64,000 nucleotides of DNA from Actinokineospora terrae (lineage in GTDB: Bacteria > Actinomycetota > Actinomycetes > Mycobacteriales > Pseudonocardiaceae): contig NZ_FOGI01000005.1 in assembly GCF_900111175.1 (NCBI RefSeq), positions 310,001 to 374,000 on the forward strand, in the 5' to 3' direction. This document shows, piece after piece, positions 46,235 to 56,545 of the stretch; the stretch's first letter is position 1; every line of letters starts with the position of its first letter. The position numbers and the translations under genes are program-made. The notes beneath the pieces were generated by a model. It did not search any database, was not told the DNA's origin, and saw nothing but the letters and a program-made list of their open reading frames with translations.

Positions 46235-47043
46235 GAGCGCACGACCAGCTCGCGCAGCAGCCCGCCCATCCCCTCCGCGGCCTTGCGCCCGGCCTCCAGC
46301 ACCTCGATGTGGTCCAGCGGCTCCCCGGTGATGCCCGCCGCCAGGTTCGTCACCAGCGACAGCCCGAACACCTCGACCCCGGCGGCGCGCAGCGCGATCG
46401 CCTCCAGCACCGTCGACATCCCGACCAGGCCCGCGCCGAGCACCCGCAGCATGTGGATCTCGGCTGGCGTCTCGAAGTGCGGGCCGGGCAGTCCGGCGTA
46501 GACGGCCTCGCGCAGCGTCGGGTCGATCTCCTTGGCCACCGCGCGCAGCCTGGGGGAGTACAGGTCGGTCAGGTCGACGAACTCGGCGCCGACCAGGGGC
46601 GAGCGCGCGGTCAGGTTGAGGTGGTCGCTGATCACCACCGGCTGCCCCACCTGGACGCCCTCCATCAGGCAGCCGGCCGCGTTGGTCAGCACGACCGCCT
46701 TGACGCCCGCCGCCGCCGCGGTCCGCACACCGTGCACGGCCCGCGCGACCCCGTGGCCCTCGTACAGGTGGGTGCGGCCGAGCAGGACCAGCACCCGCTT
46801 GTCACCGACCACGATGGACCGCGCCGTGCCGCCGTGCCCCTGGACCGTGGGGGCCAGGAACCCGGGCAGGTCGGCCATCGGCACCTCGGCCGCAGGCGTG
46901 CCGAGCTGGTCGACGGCGGGGCGCCAGCCGGAGCCGAGCACCAGGGCGATGTCGTGGCTGTCGGCCCCGGTGCGGTCGGCGAGCGCCTTCGCTGCCTCGT
47001 CGGCGGCGCGGCGGGGATCGGTGTCAACGTCGAGAGCGGTCAC
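46231..47043 (-). CDS. purine-nucleoside phosphorylase
   Basis: Phosphorolyses inosine, guanosine and deoxy forms. 270 residues, trimeric (PNP/MTAP, family 2) type. Phosphate and substrate motifs are [52 protein letters not shown] and [20 protein letters not shown]; Asn is in [11 protein letters not shown] start 47043, ATGA-like overlaps on both sides, so it is translationally coupled to the membrane-protein gene upstream and the mutase gene downstream. Confidence 0.93.
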   Translation of the reverse strand: MTALDVDTDPRRAADEAAKALADRTGADSHDIALVLGSGWRPAVDQLGTPAAEVPMADLPGFLAPTVQGHGGTARSIVVGDKRVLVLLGRTHLYEGHGVARAVHGVRTAAAAGVKAVVLTNAAGCLMEGVQVGQPVVISDHLNLTARSPLVGAEFVDLTDLYSPRLRAVAKEIDPTLREAVYAGLPGPHFETPAEIHMLRVLGAGLVGMSTVLEAIALRAAGVEVFGLSLVTNLAAGITGEPLDHIEVLEAGRKAAEGMGGLLRELVVRS

Positions 47044-47486
47044 CCACCGGAGCCTACGCGGACCCGCCCGGCGCGTGCTGGGAATCCCAGGCGCACCAGC
47101 AGGTACAGCGGCAGCCCGATCGGGGACAGCAGGATGGTCAGCACCATGATCGGCGCCATGAGCAGCGGGTTGACGCCCCGCTCGCGGCTGTCGAGGTACA
47201 TCCAGCGGCCGATGAACAGGTCCCACGCGAGGACCTGCGCCCAGACGGCCACCACGGCACCGTCCTCGCGCAGGAAGCCCAGCCAGAACTCCAGCGTCGG
47301 CTGGGTGACCCCGGTGACGAGGTCGCCGAACACCGGGACGGCGGCGATGGCCCACACGACCAGCCCGGGCAGCACGATCCACGGTGACGCGGCGATCCGG
47401 TGGGTCCACGACCAGGTCGGGACCACGACCATCAGCGCCCAGAACGGCACGACCGCGTAGAAGGCGAAGGTGAACAAGGTGCTCAT
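47040..47486 (-). CDS. ABA4-like (DUF4281) membrane protein
   Basis: 148 residues with four membrane helices. The sequence [25 protein letters not shown] is the ABA4-like signature, with W-D-x-x-x-G-R-W. In plants the family acts in neoxanthin formation; the bacterial role is unknown. Start at 47486 with GAGAGGA upstream. Overlaps the phosphorylase gene by 4 bases and the upstream membrane gene by 4 bases. Confidence 0.75.
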   Translation of the reverse strand: MSTLFTFAFYAVVPFWALMVVVPTWSWTHRIAASPWIVLPGLVVWAIAAVPVFGDLVTGVTQPTLEFWLGFLREDGAVVAVWAQVLAWDLFIGRWMYLDSRERGVNPLLMAPIMVLTILLSPIGLPLYLLVRLGFPARAGRVRVGSGG

Positions 47487-48385
47487 GAGGGGATCCTCTC
47501 GGCCTCGGCGGGCTGTGCGCTGACCTCGGGCTGGTTGCGCGCCGACAGCACGCCGAGCGCGACGCCGAACGCGAGTACGCCGAACGCGGTCCCGGTGACC
47601 CAGTCCGGCTCGAACAGCGGCTGCCCGCGCAGTGCCTGCCAGGTCGTCAGCACTACCAGGCCCAGGTAGCCCAAGCTGGTCGCCCACACGATCCTGATCG
47701 AGGCACGCTCACCGCGGCGGCGGATGGCCAGCGCGAGCAGCGGCAACAGTTGCAGCGCGTGCATGCCGATGAAGTGCGGCGCGCGCAGGTCGCCGCCGGT
47801 GGTACTCCAACCGGTCAGCGGTAGGCCCGGACCGCCGTCGACCACGCCGACGCTGTGCGCGCCGGTTATGCCCTCGACGCCGCTGCTCGCGGTGGTCATC
47901 AGGATCCCGACGGCCATGCCGAGCAGGGAGATCGCCATGCCGAACCGGATCGCCAGCAGTTCGGCGGCCGGGGCGAGGCGGCGGGCGGCGATGTAGACGC
48001 TGAGCACGAGCGTGGCCAGCAGCAGGACGGCGACGGTCGCGCCCATCACGCTGAACAGCATCGCGTCGAACGCCGTGGTGGTGTTGAAGTGGCTCTGCTT
48101 CCCGCGCACCACCTGGCCGATGATGATGACCATCTCCAGCACCGAGGCGGCGATGATCACCCACGCGGTGCCGCCGAGGAACCGGGGCCGCCGCCGCGGC
48201 AGCGACAGCAGCCACGCCCAGGACAGCCCGAACGCCACGAACGAGATGCTGAACTTCAGCGGTTTGAGCCAGATCGGCGCGCCGAGCAGCACCCGGTCGT
48301 CGACCAGCAGGCCGACCGCCGAGACCAGCGCCGTCACCGCCATCAGGCCGCTGAAGACCACTAAGGGTCGGTACCAGGTCCGCAT
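47483..48385 (-). CDS. hypothetical multi-pass membrane protein
   Basis: 300 residues with about eight membrane helices. Features: [39 protein letters not shown] and [20 protein letters not shown], each containing conserved-looking His residues that could face a common site. Similar proteins are annotated only as hypothetical or DUF-type. First gene of a unit with the ABA4-like, PNP and phosphohexomutase genes; divergent from a MerR regulator across an inverted repeat, which suggests that regulator controls this unit. Confidence 0.68.
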   Translation of the reverse strand: MRTWYRPLVVFSGLMAVTALVSAVGLLVDDRVLLGAPIWLKPLKFSISFVAFGLSWAWLLSLPRRRPRFLGGTAWVIIAASVLEMVIIIGQVVRGKQSHFNTTTAFDAMLFSVMGATVAVLLLATLVLSVYIAARRLAPAAELLAIRFGMAISLLGMAVGILMTTASSGVEGITGAHSVGVVDGGPGLPLTGWSTTGGDLRAPHFIGMHALQLLPLLALAIRRRGERASIRIVWATSLGYLGLVVLTTWQALRGQPLFEPDWVTGTAFGVLAFGVALGVLSARNQPEVSAQPAEAERIPS

Positions 48386-48402
48386 GTCTCCCCCTCGAGA
48401 TT

Positions 48403-48445
48403 ATGGATAGTGGTGCTGTCTGCTTTCGATAAGTACACTATCCAT
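48403..48445. promoter_or_regulatory. widely spaced perfect inverted repeat between divergent genes
   Basis: ATGGATAGTG (48403-48412) and CACTATCCAT (48436-48445) are perfect 10-bp inverted repeats 23 bases apart, centred between the membrane-protein and MerR genes. TACACT (48434-48439), within the right arm, could be a -10 box for the MerR gene, and CATAAT on the complementary strand (48400-48405) a -10 box for the other. Confidence 0.7.
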
Positions 48446-48472
48446 CTCGGGATGTCGAGAGGCGGGAGCACC

Positions 48473-49171
48473 GTGCGGATCGGTGAGTTGAGCAAGCGGA
48501 CCGGGGTCGCGGTGCCGACGATCAAGTACTACCTGCGCGAGGGGATGCTGCCCCCGGGCGAGCGCACCAGCCCCAACCAGGCGCGCTACGACGAGAGCCA
48601 CGTCCACCGGCTCCGCCTGGTCCGGGCGCTGATCGACGTCGGCGGCCTGCCCGTCGCCAAGGTGCGCGACCTGCTCGCCACCGTCGACTCGCCGTCCGAC
48701 GACATCGACAAACTGCTCGGCACCGTCCAGCGCGCCGTCATCCCGCCGCTGCCCGCGAGCGGCCAGGCCGAGATGCAGGCCGCCGCCGAGGAAGAGGTCC
48801 GCGCCCTGCTCGACGACCTGGGCTGGCACTGCCGCGAGGACCACCCCGCCCTGACCGCGCTGGCGGGCGTCCTCGTCTCCGCCCAGGCCCTCGGCCACGG
48901 CACCTTCCTGGACACCGTTCGCCGCTACGCCGTCATCGCCGCCCAGATCGGCGTCGCCGACCTCGACTACATCGCCGACAAACGAGGCGTGGACGGCATG
49001 CTCGAAAGCGTCGTGGTGGGCACAGTCCTGGGCGACACCGCCCTCATAGCCCTCCGCCGCCTCGCCCAGGTCAACGAGTCCACCAAGCGCTACCCCCACC
49101 GCCGCGCGGGCACCCTGACCGAGAACCAGCCCGAAGCCCTGACCCAGGCAGGCCCCGACGACCTGGCCTGA
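48473..49171 (+). CDS. MerR-family transcriptional regulator
   Basis: 232 residues. The N-terminus RIGELSKRTGVAVPTIKYYL is a classic MerR winged helix, followed by LREGMLPPGERTSPNQARYD. The long C-terminal region (about 110-232) is helical with EEEVRALLDDLGWHC and probably senses a ligand; there is one His-Cys pair but no typical metal site. GTG 48473 has GGGAG upstream and gives the usual family start; ATG 48452 is in frame too. Confidence 0.85.
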   Translation: MRIGELSKRTGVAVPTIKYYLREGMLPPGERTSPNQARYDESHVHRLRLVRALIDVGGLPVAKVRDLLATVDSPSDDIDKLLGTVQRAVIPPLPASGQAEMQAAAEEEVRALLDDLGWHCREDHPALTALAGVLVSAQALGHGTFLDTVRRYAVIAAQIGVADLDYIADKRGVDGMLESVVVGTVLGDTALIALRRLAQVNESTKRYPHRRAGTLTENQPEALTQAGPDDLA

Positions 49172-49196
49172 CGCCGAAGCGCTGGAGAACCCGGCT

Positions 49197-50876
49197 CTAG
49201 CTGCGGCTCAGTACCCGGAACTCCGGGGCGATCCGGGCGAACAGGCCGCGGCGGCCCGTGTCCTCCTGGTCGATGGGGACGGTCACGCTCACCACCCAGA
49301 GGTCCTTCGCCGTGGGGAGGATGTTGGCGATGGAGGTGCGGTTGACGTCGCTGCCGGTGGAGCCGGTGGGGACGACGTCGACGGAGCGGTAGGTGAGTTG
49401 GAGGCCCTGCTCGGTGGCCGTGCGGTCGAGGGGAGTGCTGCCGACGGCGCGGTAGCGGGGGGTGCGGAAGTCCAGGACTCGGAGGTACTGCTCGATCGTG
49501 TGCTTCGGGTAGAAGTTGGGGAAGCGCTCGATGACGATCTCCGAGGTGCCGTCCGGGGAGACCCAGTGCACGCGGGTGCTGTTGGGCAGGGTGCGGGCCG
49601 TGCGCTGTTCGACGAACTTCACCCAGTCGCCGGGGACGGGGACGCTGAAGCTCCCGCCCTGCTCGCCTGCCAGGGTCGCGGCGTCCGCGGTGCGCACGGC
49701 CAGTTCCCGCAGGGGGGCGGCGGCCTGCTGGGACGCGGCGGGGGTGGCGACCGGGAGCACCGGCTGGCCCGCGACCGACCTGGTCAGCGCGAACCCGCCG
49801 ACCGCGGCGCCCGCGAACAGCACCACCGACACCACCCCGAGCACCACCGCCGTGCCCCGGCTGCGGCGGACCGCGGGGCGGTGGAACGGCAGCGGGCCGG
49901 GTGCCTGCGCCAGCGGCGGGCTGGTCTCGGTCGGGGCGTCGAGGGACACGTACGGCTTGGTGATCACCGTCCGGGCGTCCTCCGGCGGGGTCGGGTCCAG
50001 CCGCAGGCTGTCGTACACCGGGCTGCCGGGCGCGGGCATCAGCGGGTGCAGCCGGTCGCGGACCTCCCGCAGCGACATCCGCGCTTCCGGGTCCTTGGCC
50101 ATCAGGCCGATGATCACCTCGCGCAGCGGCCCGTCGTGCGCGGGCTGCGGCACCTCGCCGTTGACCACCTGGCTGACGATCTCCATCGCCGGGGCCTCCG
50201 CGTCGTACGGCGCGTGGCCCTCGACGGCGGCGAACAGCGTCGCGCCCAGGCCCCACAGGTCCGCGCGCGGGGTGACGGCCCCGCCGGAGGCGATCTCCGG
50301 TGCGATGTAGCAGGGCGAGCCGAGCATGATCCCGGTGCTGGTCAGGGTGCGCTCGGCCAGGTTGCGGGCGATGCCGAAGTCGGTCAGCTTCACCATGCCG
50401 TCCGGGCTGACCAGCACGTTGCCCGGTTTGACGTCGCGGTGCACCACCCCGGCGGCGTGCGCGGCGGAGAGCCCGGCCGCGACCGCGTGCCCGACGATCG
50501 CCGCCTGCTCCGCGTCCAGCGGCCCGTTGGCGCTGACCAGTTCGGCGAGGCTCGCCGCGACCACGAACTCCATCACCACGAACGGCTCGTCGCCCTCGCG
50601 CGCCACGTCGTGCAGGGTGATCACGTTCGGGTGGGACACGACCGCGATCGCCCGCGCCTCGCGCAGGGTCCGCTCCCGCAGTTCCTCGATCTCCTCGGCT
50701 GGCGAGTCGTCGGCGGGCAGCCGCACCTGCTTCACCGCGACCGGGCGGCGGAGGAACTCGTCGTAGGCCTCCCAGACCGTGCCCATCGACCCCTGGCCGA
50801 GCTGCTTGCGCAGCCGGTATCGCCCTGCGACCAGGCGCTGGGGGGTCTCGGGGGCTGACACGGGCGATATTGTCAC
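49197..50876 (-). CDS. membrane-anchored Ser/Thr protein kinase (PknB-like)
   Basis: 559 residues. Residues 18-285 are a Hanks-type kinase: G-loop LGQGSMGTVW, Lys49 in VAVKQV, HRD at 146-148 (HRDVKPGN), DFG at 166-168, and SPCYIAPE. A linker contains several Thr/Pro motifs. A single membrane helix (about 335-355, GTAVVLGVVSVVLFAGAAVG) leads to an extracellular domain of about 200 residues (PVPGDWVKFVE, RFPNFYPKHTIEQYL) with no PASTA repeats. It is divergent from mutA. Confidence 0.92.
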   Translation of the reverse strand: MTISPVSAPETPQRLVAGRYRLRKQLGQGSMGTVWEAYDEFLRRPVAVKQVRLPADDSPAEEIEELRERTLREARAIAVVSHPNVITLHDVAREGDEPFVVMEFVVAASLAELVSANGPLDAEQAAIVGHAVAAGLSAAHAAGVVHRDVKPGNVLVSPDGMVKLTDFGIARNLAERTLTSTGIMLGSPCYIAPEIASGGAVTPRADLWGLGATLFAAVEGHAPYDAEAPAMEIVSQVVNGEVPQPAHDGPLREVIIGLMAKDPEARMSLREVRDRLHPLMPAPGSPVYDSLRLDPTPPEDARTVITKPYVSLDAPTETSPPLAQAPGPLPFHRPAVRRSRGTAVVLGVVSVVLFAGAAVGGFALTRSVAGQPVLPVATPAASQQAAAPLRELAVRTADAATLAGEQGGSFSVPVPGDWVKFVEQRTARTLPNSTRVHWVSPDGTSEIVIERFPNFYPKHTIEQYLRVLDFRTPRYRAVGSTPLDRTATEQGLQLTYRSVDVVPTGSTGSDVNRTSIANILPTAKDLWVVSVTVPIDQEDTGRRGLFARIAPEFRVLSRS

Positions 50877-50989
50877 CCACCCGGCGATGTGCCACGGGTG
50901 AAAAGCCGAACGTAGCCGGTACGTACTGACCGGTAACCGCGATCAGCCTCACACGCCGCCCGTCCGGGGTTTCCGTAGCATCACTGACC

Positions 50990-52828
50990 ATGACGGCCCC
51001 CGACTTGGTCCTGGCAGGTGAGTTCCCCGCCGCCGACCACGTGCGCTGGCAACACCTGGTCGAGCGGGTCCTGCGCCGCACCGACGCCGTACCGGAGGGC
51101 TACGACCGGCCGGTCGAGGACCTCCTGGCGACCAAGACCTACGACGGTGTCCTGGTCAAACCCCTCTACACCGCCGCGGACGCCGCCCCCGCCACCGGCT
51201 ACCCGGGCCTGGCCCCGTTCACCAGGGGCTCCCAGCCGGACGGCCACATCGCCGCGGGCTGGGACGTGCGGCAGCGGCACGCCGACCCGGCGACCACCGC
51301 GACGGCCGTCCTGGCCGACCTGGAGCACGGCGTGTCGTCGCTGTGGCTGGTGGTCGGCGACGGCGGCATCCCGGTCGCCGACCTCGGCACCGTCCTCGCC
51401 GACGTCTACCTCGACCTCGCCCCCGTCACCCTCGACGCCGGACCGGACTACCGCGCCGCCGCGACCGAGTTGCTCACCCTGTTCGCCGACCGGGGCACCG
51501 CGGCCTCGGCGGTCGTCGGCAACCTCGGCGCCGACCCGCTCGGCCACCAGGCCCGCACCGGCGAACCGGCCGACCTGCCCGCCGTCGCCGCCCTGGTCGC
51601 CGAGACCGCGCAGTACCCGAAGCTGCGCTCGATCGTCGTCGACGGCCTGCCCTACCACCAGGCGGGCGGCTCGGACGCCCAGGAACTCGGCGCCGCCCTC
51701 GCCGCCGCCGTGGCCTACCTGCGCGCGATCACCGCCGCGGGCACCGATGTGGACACCGCCGTCGCCCGGCTGGAGTTCCGCATCGCCGCGACCGCCGACC
51801 AGTTCCTCACCACCGCCAAGTTCCGCGCCGCCCGCAGGCTGTGGTCGCGGGTGGTCGAGGTCGTCGGCGCGAAGCCGGTCGGGCAGCGCCAGCACGCGGT
51901 GACCTCCCCGGCGATGCTCACCGCCCGCGACCCGTGGGTGAACATGCTGCGCACCACCCTCGCCGCCTTCGGGGCCGGGGTCGGCGGCGCGGACGCGGTC
52001 ACCGTGCTGCCGTTCGACTCGGCCATCGGCCTGCCCGACGCGTTCGCCCGCCGCATCGCCCGCAACACCCAGGCGGTGCTGCTGGAGGAGTCCCGGCTGG
52101 CTGGCGTGATCGACCCGGCAGGCGGTTCCTGGTACGTCGAGAGCCTCACCGACGAACTCGCCAAGGCCGCCTGGGCGTGGTTCACCGAGATCGAGCGCGC
52201 GGGCGGACTCCCCGGCGCGCTGTCGAGCGGCCTCGTCGCCGACCGCCTCGCCGCCACCTGGGCCGAGCGCGCGCGCAACCTCGCCACCAGGGCCGACGCG
52301 ATCACCGGCGTCAGCGAGTTCCCGAACCTCGCCGAGCGCGCGCCCGTCCGCACCCCAGCGCCCCCGGCCCCGACCGGCGGCCTCCCGGTCCACCGCTACG
52401 CCGAGGCGTACGAGGACCTGCGCGACCGCTCCGACCGGGCGCTGGCGGCCACCGGCGCCCGCCCCAGGGTCTTCCTCGCCACCCTCGGCCCGGTCGCCGC
52501 GCACACCGCCCGCGCCACCTTCGCCGCCAACCTGTTCCAGGCGGGCGGCATCGAGACCCCGACCGGTGGCGTGATCACCTCACCCGAGGACGCCGCGACG
52601 CGCTTCACCGAGAGCGGCGCGACCGTCGCGGTCGTCTGCGGCTCCGAGAAGTCCTACGCGGAGCTGGCCGCTCCCGTCGTCGAGGCGCTCAAGGCCGCGG
52701 GCGCGACGAAGGTCCTGCTGGCGGGCAAGGGGCACCGCGAGTCCGGAGTGGACGGACACGTGTTCACCGGCTGCGACGCGGTCGCCGTCCTGCGCGACAC
52801 CCTGACGACCCTGGGGGTCCCGGCATGA
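50990..52828 (+). CDS. mutA: methylmalonyl-CoA mutase small (beta) subunit
   Basis: 612 residues, the non-catalytic partner of MutB in the adenosylcobalamin-dependent conversion between methylmalonyl-CoA and succinyl-CoA. It has the mutase barrel ([34 protein letters not shown]) and a C-terminal cobalamin-like domain ([19 protein letters not shown]) that lacks the DxHxxG cobalamin motif, as expected for this subunit. TAGCAT at 50976-50981 is a -10 box 8 bases before the ATG. Its stop overlaps mutB by ATGA. Confidence 0.93.
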   Translation: MTAPDLVLAGEFPAADHVRWQHLVERVLRRTDAVPEGYDRPVEDLLATKTYDGVLVKPLYTAADAAPATGYPGLAPFTRGSQPDGHIAAGWDVRQRHADPATTATAVLADLEHGVSSLWLVVGDGGIPVADLGTVLADVYLDLAPVTLDAGPDYRAAATELLTLFADRGTAASAVVGNLGADPLGHQARTGEPADLPAVAALVAETAQYPKLRSIVVDGLPYHQAGGSDAQELGAALAAAVAYLRAITAAGTDVDTAVARLEFRIAATADQFLTTAKFRAARRLWSRVVEVVGAKPVGQRQHAVTSPAMLTARDPWVNMLRTTLAAFGAGVGGADAVTVLPFDSAIGLPDAFARRIARNTQAVLLEESRLAGVIDPAGGSWYVESLTDELAKAAWAWFTEIERAGGLPGALSSGLVADRLAATWAERARNLATRADAITGVSEFPNLAERAPVRTPAPPAPTGGLPVHRYAEAYEDLRDRSDRALAATGARPRVFLATLGPVAAHTARATFAANLFQAGGIETPTGGVITSPEDAATRFTESGATVAVVCGSEKSYAELAAPVVEALKAAGATKVLLAGKGHRESGVDGHVFTGCDAVAVLRDTLTTLGVPA

Positions 52829-55008
52829 CCATCCCCTCCTTCGGCGACATCGACCTCGGCGAGCCCGCCCCGGCCACCGCCGCCGACTGGCAGGCCGCCC
52901 TGCACGCGCGCACCGGCAAGGGCGCCGACGCCCTGACCTGGGAGACGCCGGAGGGCATCGCCGTCAAACCGGTCTACACCGCCGAGGACACCCAGGGCCT
53001 CGACTTCCTCCAGACCTACCCGGGTATCGCGCCCTACCTGCGCGGCCCCTACCCGACCATGTACGTCAACCAGCCGTGGACCATCCGCCAGTACGCCGGG
53101 TTCTCCACCGCCGAGGAGTCCAACGCCTTCTACCGCCGCAACCTCGCCGCGGGCCAGAAGGGCCTGTCCGTCGCCTTCGACCTCGCCACCCACCGCGGCT
53201 ACGACTCCGACCACCCGCGCGTGGCGGGCGACGTCGGCATGGCGGGCGTGGCCATCGACTCCATCCACGACATGCGCCGGCTGTTCGACGGCATCCCGCT
53301 GGACAAGATGAGCGTGTCGATGACCATGAACGGTGCCGTCCTGCCGGTGCTGGCGCTCTACGTCGTGGCCGCCGAGGAACAGGGCGTCGCGCCGCAGCAG
53401 CTCGCCGGGACCATCCAGAACGACATCCTCAAGGAGTTCATGGTCCGCAACACCTACATCTACCCGCCCGGCCCGTCGATGCGGATCATCTCCGACATCT
53501 TCGCGTTCACCTCGCGGAACATGCCGAAGTACAACTCGATCTCCATCTCCGGCTACCACATGCAGGAGGCCGGGGCGACCGCCGACCTGGAGCTGGCCTA
53601 CACCCTCGCCGACGGCGTCGAGTACATCCGCGCCGGTCGCGCCGCCGGGCTCGGGGTGGACGAGTTCGCGCCGCGGCTGTCGTTCTTCTGGGCGATCGGG
53701 ATGAACTTCTTCATGGAGGTCGCCAAGATGCGGGCGGCCAGGCTGCTGTGGGCCCGGCTGGTCAAGGGCTTCGACCCGGCCCAGGACAAGTCGCTGAGCC
53801 TGCGCACCCACTGCCAGACCTCCGGCTGGTCGCTGACCGCCCAGGACGTCTACAACAACGTCGTCCGCACCTGCGTCGAGGCGATGGCCGCCACCCAGGG
53901 CCACACCCAGTCGCTGCACACCAACGCGCTCGACGAGGCGCTCGCACTGCCCACCGACTTCTCCGCGCGCATCGCCCGCAACACGCAACTGCTGCTGCAG
54001 CAGGAGTCCGGCACCACCAGGGTGATCGACCCGTGGGGCGGCTCCGCGTTCGTCGAGCGGCTCACCTACGAGCTGGCCGCCAAGGCGTGGGGCCACATCG
54101 GCGAGGTCGAGGCCGCGGGCGGCATGGCCAAGGCGATCGACGCGGGCATCCCCAAGCTGCGCATCGAGGAGGCGGCCGCCCGCACCCAGGCGCGCATCGA
54201 CTCCGGGCGGCAGCCGGTCATCGGGGTCAACAAGTACCAGCTCACCGACGACGAGCAGATCGACGTGCTCAAGGTCGACAACGCCGGTGTGCGCGGCCAG
54301 CAACTGGAGAAGCTGCGGCGGCTGCGCGAGGAACGCGACAACGACGCCGTCACCGCCAAGCTCGACGCGCTCACCCGCGCCGCGGACGGCCAGGGCAACC
54401 TGCTGGAGCTGGCCATCGACGCCGCCAGGGCCAAGGCCACCGTCGGCGAGATCTCCGAGGCGCTCGGCAAGGTCTGGGGTAGGCACTCGGCGCAGATCCG
54501 TACCATCTCCGGGGTGTACCGCGACGAGGTCGGCAAGTCGTCCAGCACGGTCGACGAGACCCGGTCCATTGTGGACGCCTTCGCCGACGCGGACGGCCGC
54601 CGCCCGCGGATCCTGGTCGCCAAGATGGGCCAGGACGGGCACGACCGCGGCCAGAAGGTGATCGCCACCGCGTTCGCCGACCTCGGCTTCGACGTCGACG
54701 TCGGCCCGCTGTTCTCCACCCCCGGCGAGGTCGCCCGGCAGGCCGTCGAGGCCGACGTGCACGTCGTCGGGGTGAACTCGCTCGCCGCGGGCCACCTCAC
54801 CCTGGTGCCCGCGCTGCGCGAGGAACTGGCCGCGCTCGGCCGCGACGACATCGTCATCGTCGTCGGCGGCGTCATCCCGCCGCAGGACTTCGACGAGCTG
54901 CGCGCCGCGGGGGCGGCCGAGATCTTCCCGCCCGGCACCGTCATCGCCGACGCCGCCGCGCGGCTGCTGCGCACCCTGGCCGAGCGGCACGGGCACTCGC
55001 TTGGCTAA
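52825..55008 (+). CDS. mutB: methylmalonyl-CoA mutase large (alpha) subunit
   Basis: 727 residues. The substrate-binding barrel includes [36 protein letters not shown] and [13 protein letters not shown]. The C-terminal domain has the cobalamin-binding DGHDRGQKV and later [11 protein letters not shown]. Full length and highly conserved. In actinomycetes it links propionyl-CoA, odd-chain and valine breakdown to the TCA cycle and supplies methylmalonyl-CoA for polyketides. Overlaps mutA (ATGA) and meaB (8 bases). Confidence 0.96.
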   Translation: MTIPSFGDIDLGEPAPATAADWQAALHARTGKGADALTWETPEGIAVKPVYTAEDTQGLDFLQTYPGIAPYLRGPYPTMYVNQPWTIRQYAGFSTAEESNAFYRRNLAAGQKGLSVAFDLATHRGYDSDHPRVAGDVGMAGVAIDSIHDMRRLFDGIPLDKMSVSMTMNGAVLPVLALYVVAAEEQGVAPQQLAGTIQNDILKEFMVRNTYIYPPGPSMRIISDIFAFTSRNMPKYNSISISGYHMQEAGATADLELAYTLADGVEYIRAGRAAGLGVDEFAPRLSFFWAIGMNFFMEVAKMRAARLLWARLVKGFDPAQDKSLSLRTHCQTSGWSLTAQDVYNNVVRTCVEAMAATQGHTQSLHTNALDEALALPTDFSARIARNTQLLLQQESGTTRVIDPWGGSAFVERLTYELAAKAWGHIGEVEAAGGMAKAIDAGIPKLRIEEAAARTQARIDSGRQPVIGVNKYQLTDDEQIDVLKVDNAGVRGQQLEKLRRLREERDNDAVTAKLDALTRAADGQGNLLELAIDAARAKATVGEISEALGKVWGRHSAQIRTISGVYRDEVGKSSSTVDETRSIVDAFADADGRRPRILVAKMGQDGHDRGQKVIATAFADLGFDVDVGPLFSTPGEVARQAVEADVHVVGVNSLAAGHLTLVPALREELAALGRDDIVIVVGGVIPPQDFDELRAAGAAEIFPPGTVIADAAARLLRTLAERHGHSLG

Positions 55009-55999
55009 ACCGCTCGACATCGACACCTACGTCGACGGCGTCCGCGCGGGCGACCGCGGCGTGCTGTCGCGGGCGATCACGCTCGTCGAGTCCCGCCGGG
55101 CCGAGCACCGCGACCTGGCGCAGCGGCTGCTGGTGCGCCTGCTGCCGCACGCGGGCGGCGCGCACCGGGTCGGCATCACCGGTGTGCCCGGGGTCGGCAA
55201 GTCCACCTTCATCGACGCGCTGGGCACCACCCTCACCTCCGCCGGGCGCAGGGTCGCGGTGCTCGCCGTCGACCCGTCCTCCACCCGCACGGGCGGCAGC
55301 ATCCTCGGCGACAAGACCAGGATGGCGCGGCTCGCGGTCGACCCGGCCGCGTTCATCCGCCCGTCGCCCACCTCCGGCACCCTCGGCGGCGTCGCCAGGG
55401 CCACCCGGGAGACCATCGTGCTGATGGAGGCGGCCGGGTACGACACGGTGCTGGTGGAGACCGTGGGCGTCGGCCAGTCCGAGACGACCGTGGCCAACAT
55501 GGTCGACTGCTTCCTCTTCCTCACGCTCGCCCGAACGGGTGATCAGTTGCAGGGGATCAAGAAGGGCGTCCTGGAACTCGCGGACGTCATCGCGGTCAAC
55601 AAGGCCGACGGCGACCACGCCATCGAAGCGCGCAAGGCCGCCCGCGAACTGGCGAGCGCGCTGCGGCTGCTGCGCAACGCGGACGCCACCTGGACCCCGC
55701 CCGTGCTCACCTGCAGCGGACTCGACAACACCGGGCTCGACGAGCTGTGGGACCAGGTCGAACAGCACCACGAGAAGTTGACCGCCTCCGGCGAGTTGGC
55801 CGAGAAGCGCAGGCAGCAGCAGGTCGACTGGACGTGGGCGATGGTCCGCGACACCCTGCTGGCCCGGCTGCACGAGCACCCCGCGGTCCGGGAGCTCACC
55901 CCCGGGCTCGAGCGCGACGTCCGCGCCGGGCGGCTCACCGCCACGCTGGCCGCCGAGAGGATCCTTTCGGCCTTCGCGGACAGTGACCGGTCCGACTAG
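55001..55999 (+). CDS. meaB: methylmalonyl-CoA mutase-associated GTPase MeaB
   Basis: 332 residues, G3E-type P-loop GTPase that gates cofactor loading and protects the mutase. Walker A is [12 protein letters not shown] (61-69 core), switch segments are [19 protein letters not shown] and ETVGVGQSE, and the base-specificity motif is NKADG. TTG start at 55001, overlapping the mutB stop by 8 bases; no other start gives the family N-terminus. Confidence 0.94.
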   Translation: MAKPLDIDTYVDGVRAGDRGVLSRAITLVESRRAEHRDLAQRLLVRLLPHAGGAHRVGITGVPGVGKSTFIDALGTTLTSAGRRVAVLAVDPSSTRTGGSILGDKTRMARLAVDPAAFIRPSPTSGTLGGVARATRETIVLMEAAGYDTVLVETVGVGQSETTVANMVDCFLFLTLARTGDQLQGIKKGVLELADVIAVNKADGDHAIEARKAARELASALRLLRNADATWTPPVLTCSGLDNTGLDELWDQVEQHHEKLTASGELAEKRRQQQVDWTWAMVRDTLLARLHEHPAVRELTPGLERDVRAGRLTATLAAERILSAFADSDRSD

Positions 56000-56041
56000 C
56001 CTGGTGATCGTCTCTCTCCCCCCGACCTGGAGGGCCGGCCC

Positions 56042-56341
56042 TTGTCCGTCCGTGTGTCTCGGTTGCTGCCCACCGCGCTGCTGGGGGTCGTGCTCGCCCT
56101 CGGCACCGCCGCGGCCCCCGCCGCCGCCCAACCGGTCGTCGCCCGATCGGTGACCGCCCAGCCGGTCGCCGGGCTCGCCCAGGCCCCGACCGCCCCCGGT
56201 GTCGACATCCCGCAGGCGCCGACCGAGGCCGACCGGGACGCCGCGAAGAACAAGATCGTCGTCGGCGTGGTCGCCGTGCTGCTGCTCGGCGCGGTCGTCT
56301 GGGGCAACCGGATCCGGTCCAAGCGCAAGAAGAAGGGCTGA
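56042..56341 (+). CDS. small secreted or membrane-anchored protein, function unknown
   Basis: 99 residues: a signal peptide (about 1-29, ending APAAAAQ), a short Val/Ala/Pro-rich exterior, then a second hydrophobic helix (KIVVGVVAVLLLGAVVWG) and a basic tail RSKRKKKG. It probably spans the membrane once after signal cleavage. TTG start with GGAGGG 7 bases upstream (56029-56034). It follows meaB by 42 bases. No known family. Confidence 0.65.
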   Translation: MSVRVSRLLPTALLGVVLALGTAAAPAAAQPVVARSVTAQPVAGLAQAPTAPGVDIPQAPTEADRDAAKNKIVVGVVAVLLLGAVVWGNRIRSKRKKKG

Positions 56342-56545
56342 GCCCCGCGCTCACAGCAGCACGCGCACCGGTCGTCTTGATCACCCAAACAGTGCGGGCG
56401 AACCCGGCCGACCGTTGGTCGCAGACGCGGTACCGCGGACCGTACGCCCCGGCGAAACGGCGCTGAGTGACGCGGGCCATAGGGCAGGATCGTGGCAAAT
56501 GGAAACCGCAACCACGACCGAGAAGACCATCGCCGGAGGGGTCGC

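Noticed and set aside
51343..52824. N-terminal extension of mutB through mutA
   Set aside because: It is an Arg/Gly/Pro-rich shadow of mutA; ATG 52825 with the ATGA overlap gives a full-length MutB.
54572..54580. DnaA-box-like TTGTGGAC within mutB
   Set aside because: Degenerate match inside a conserved coding region; expected by chance.
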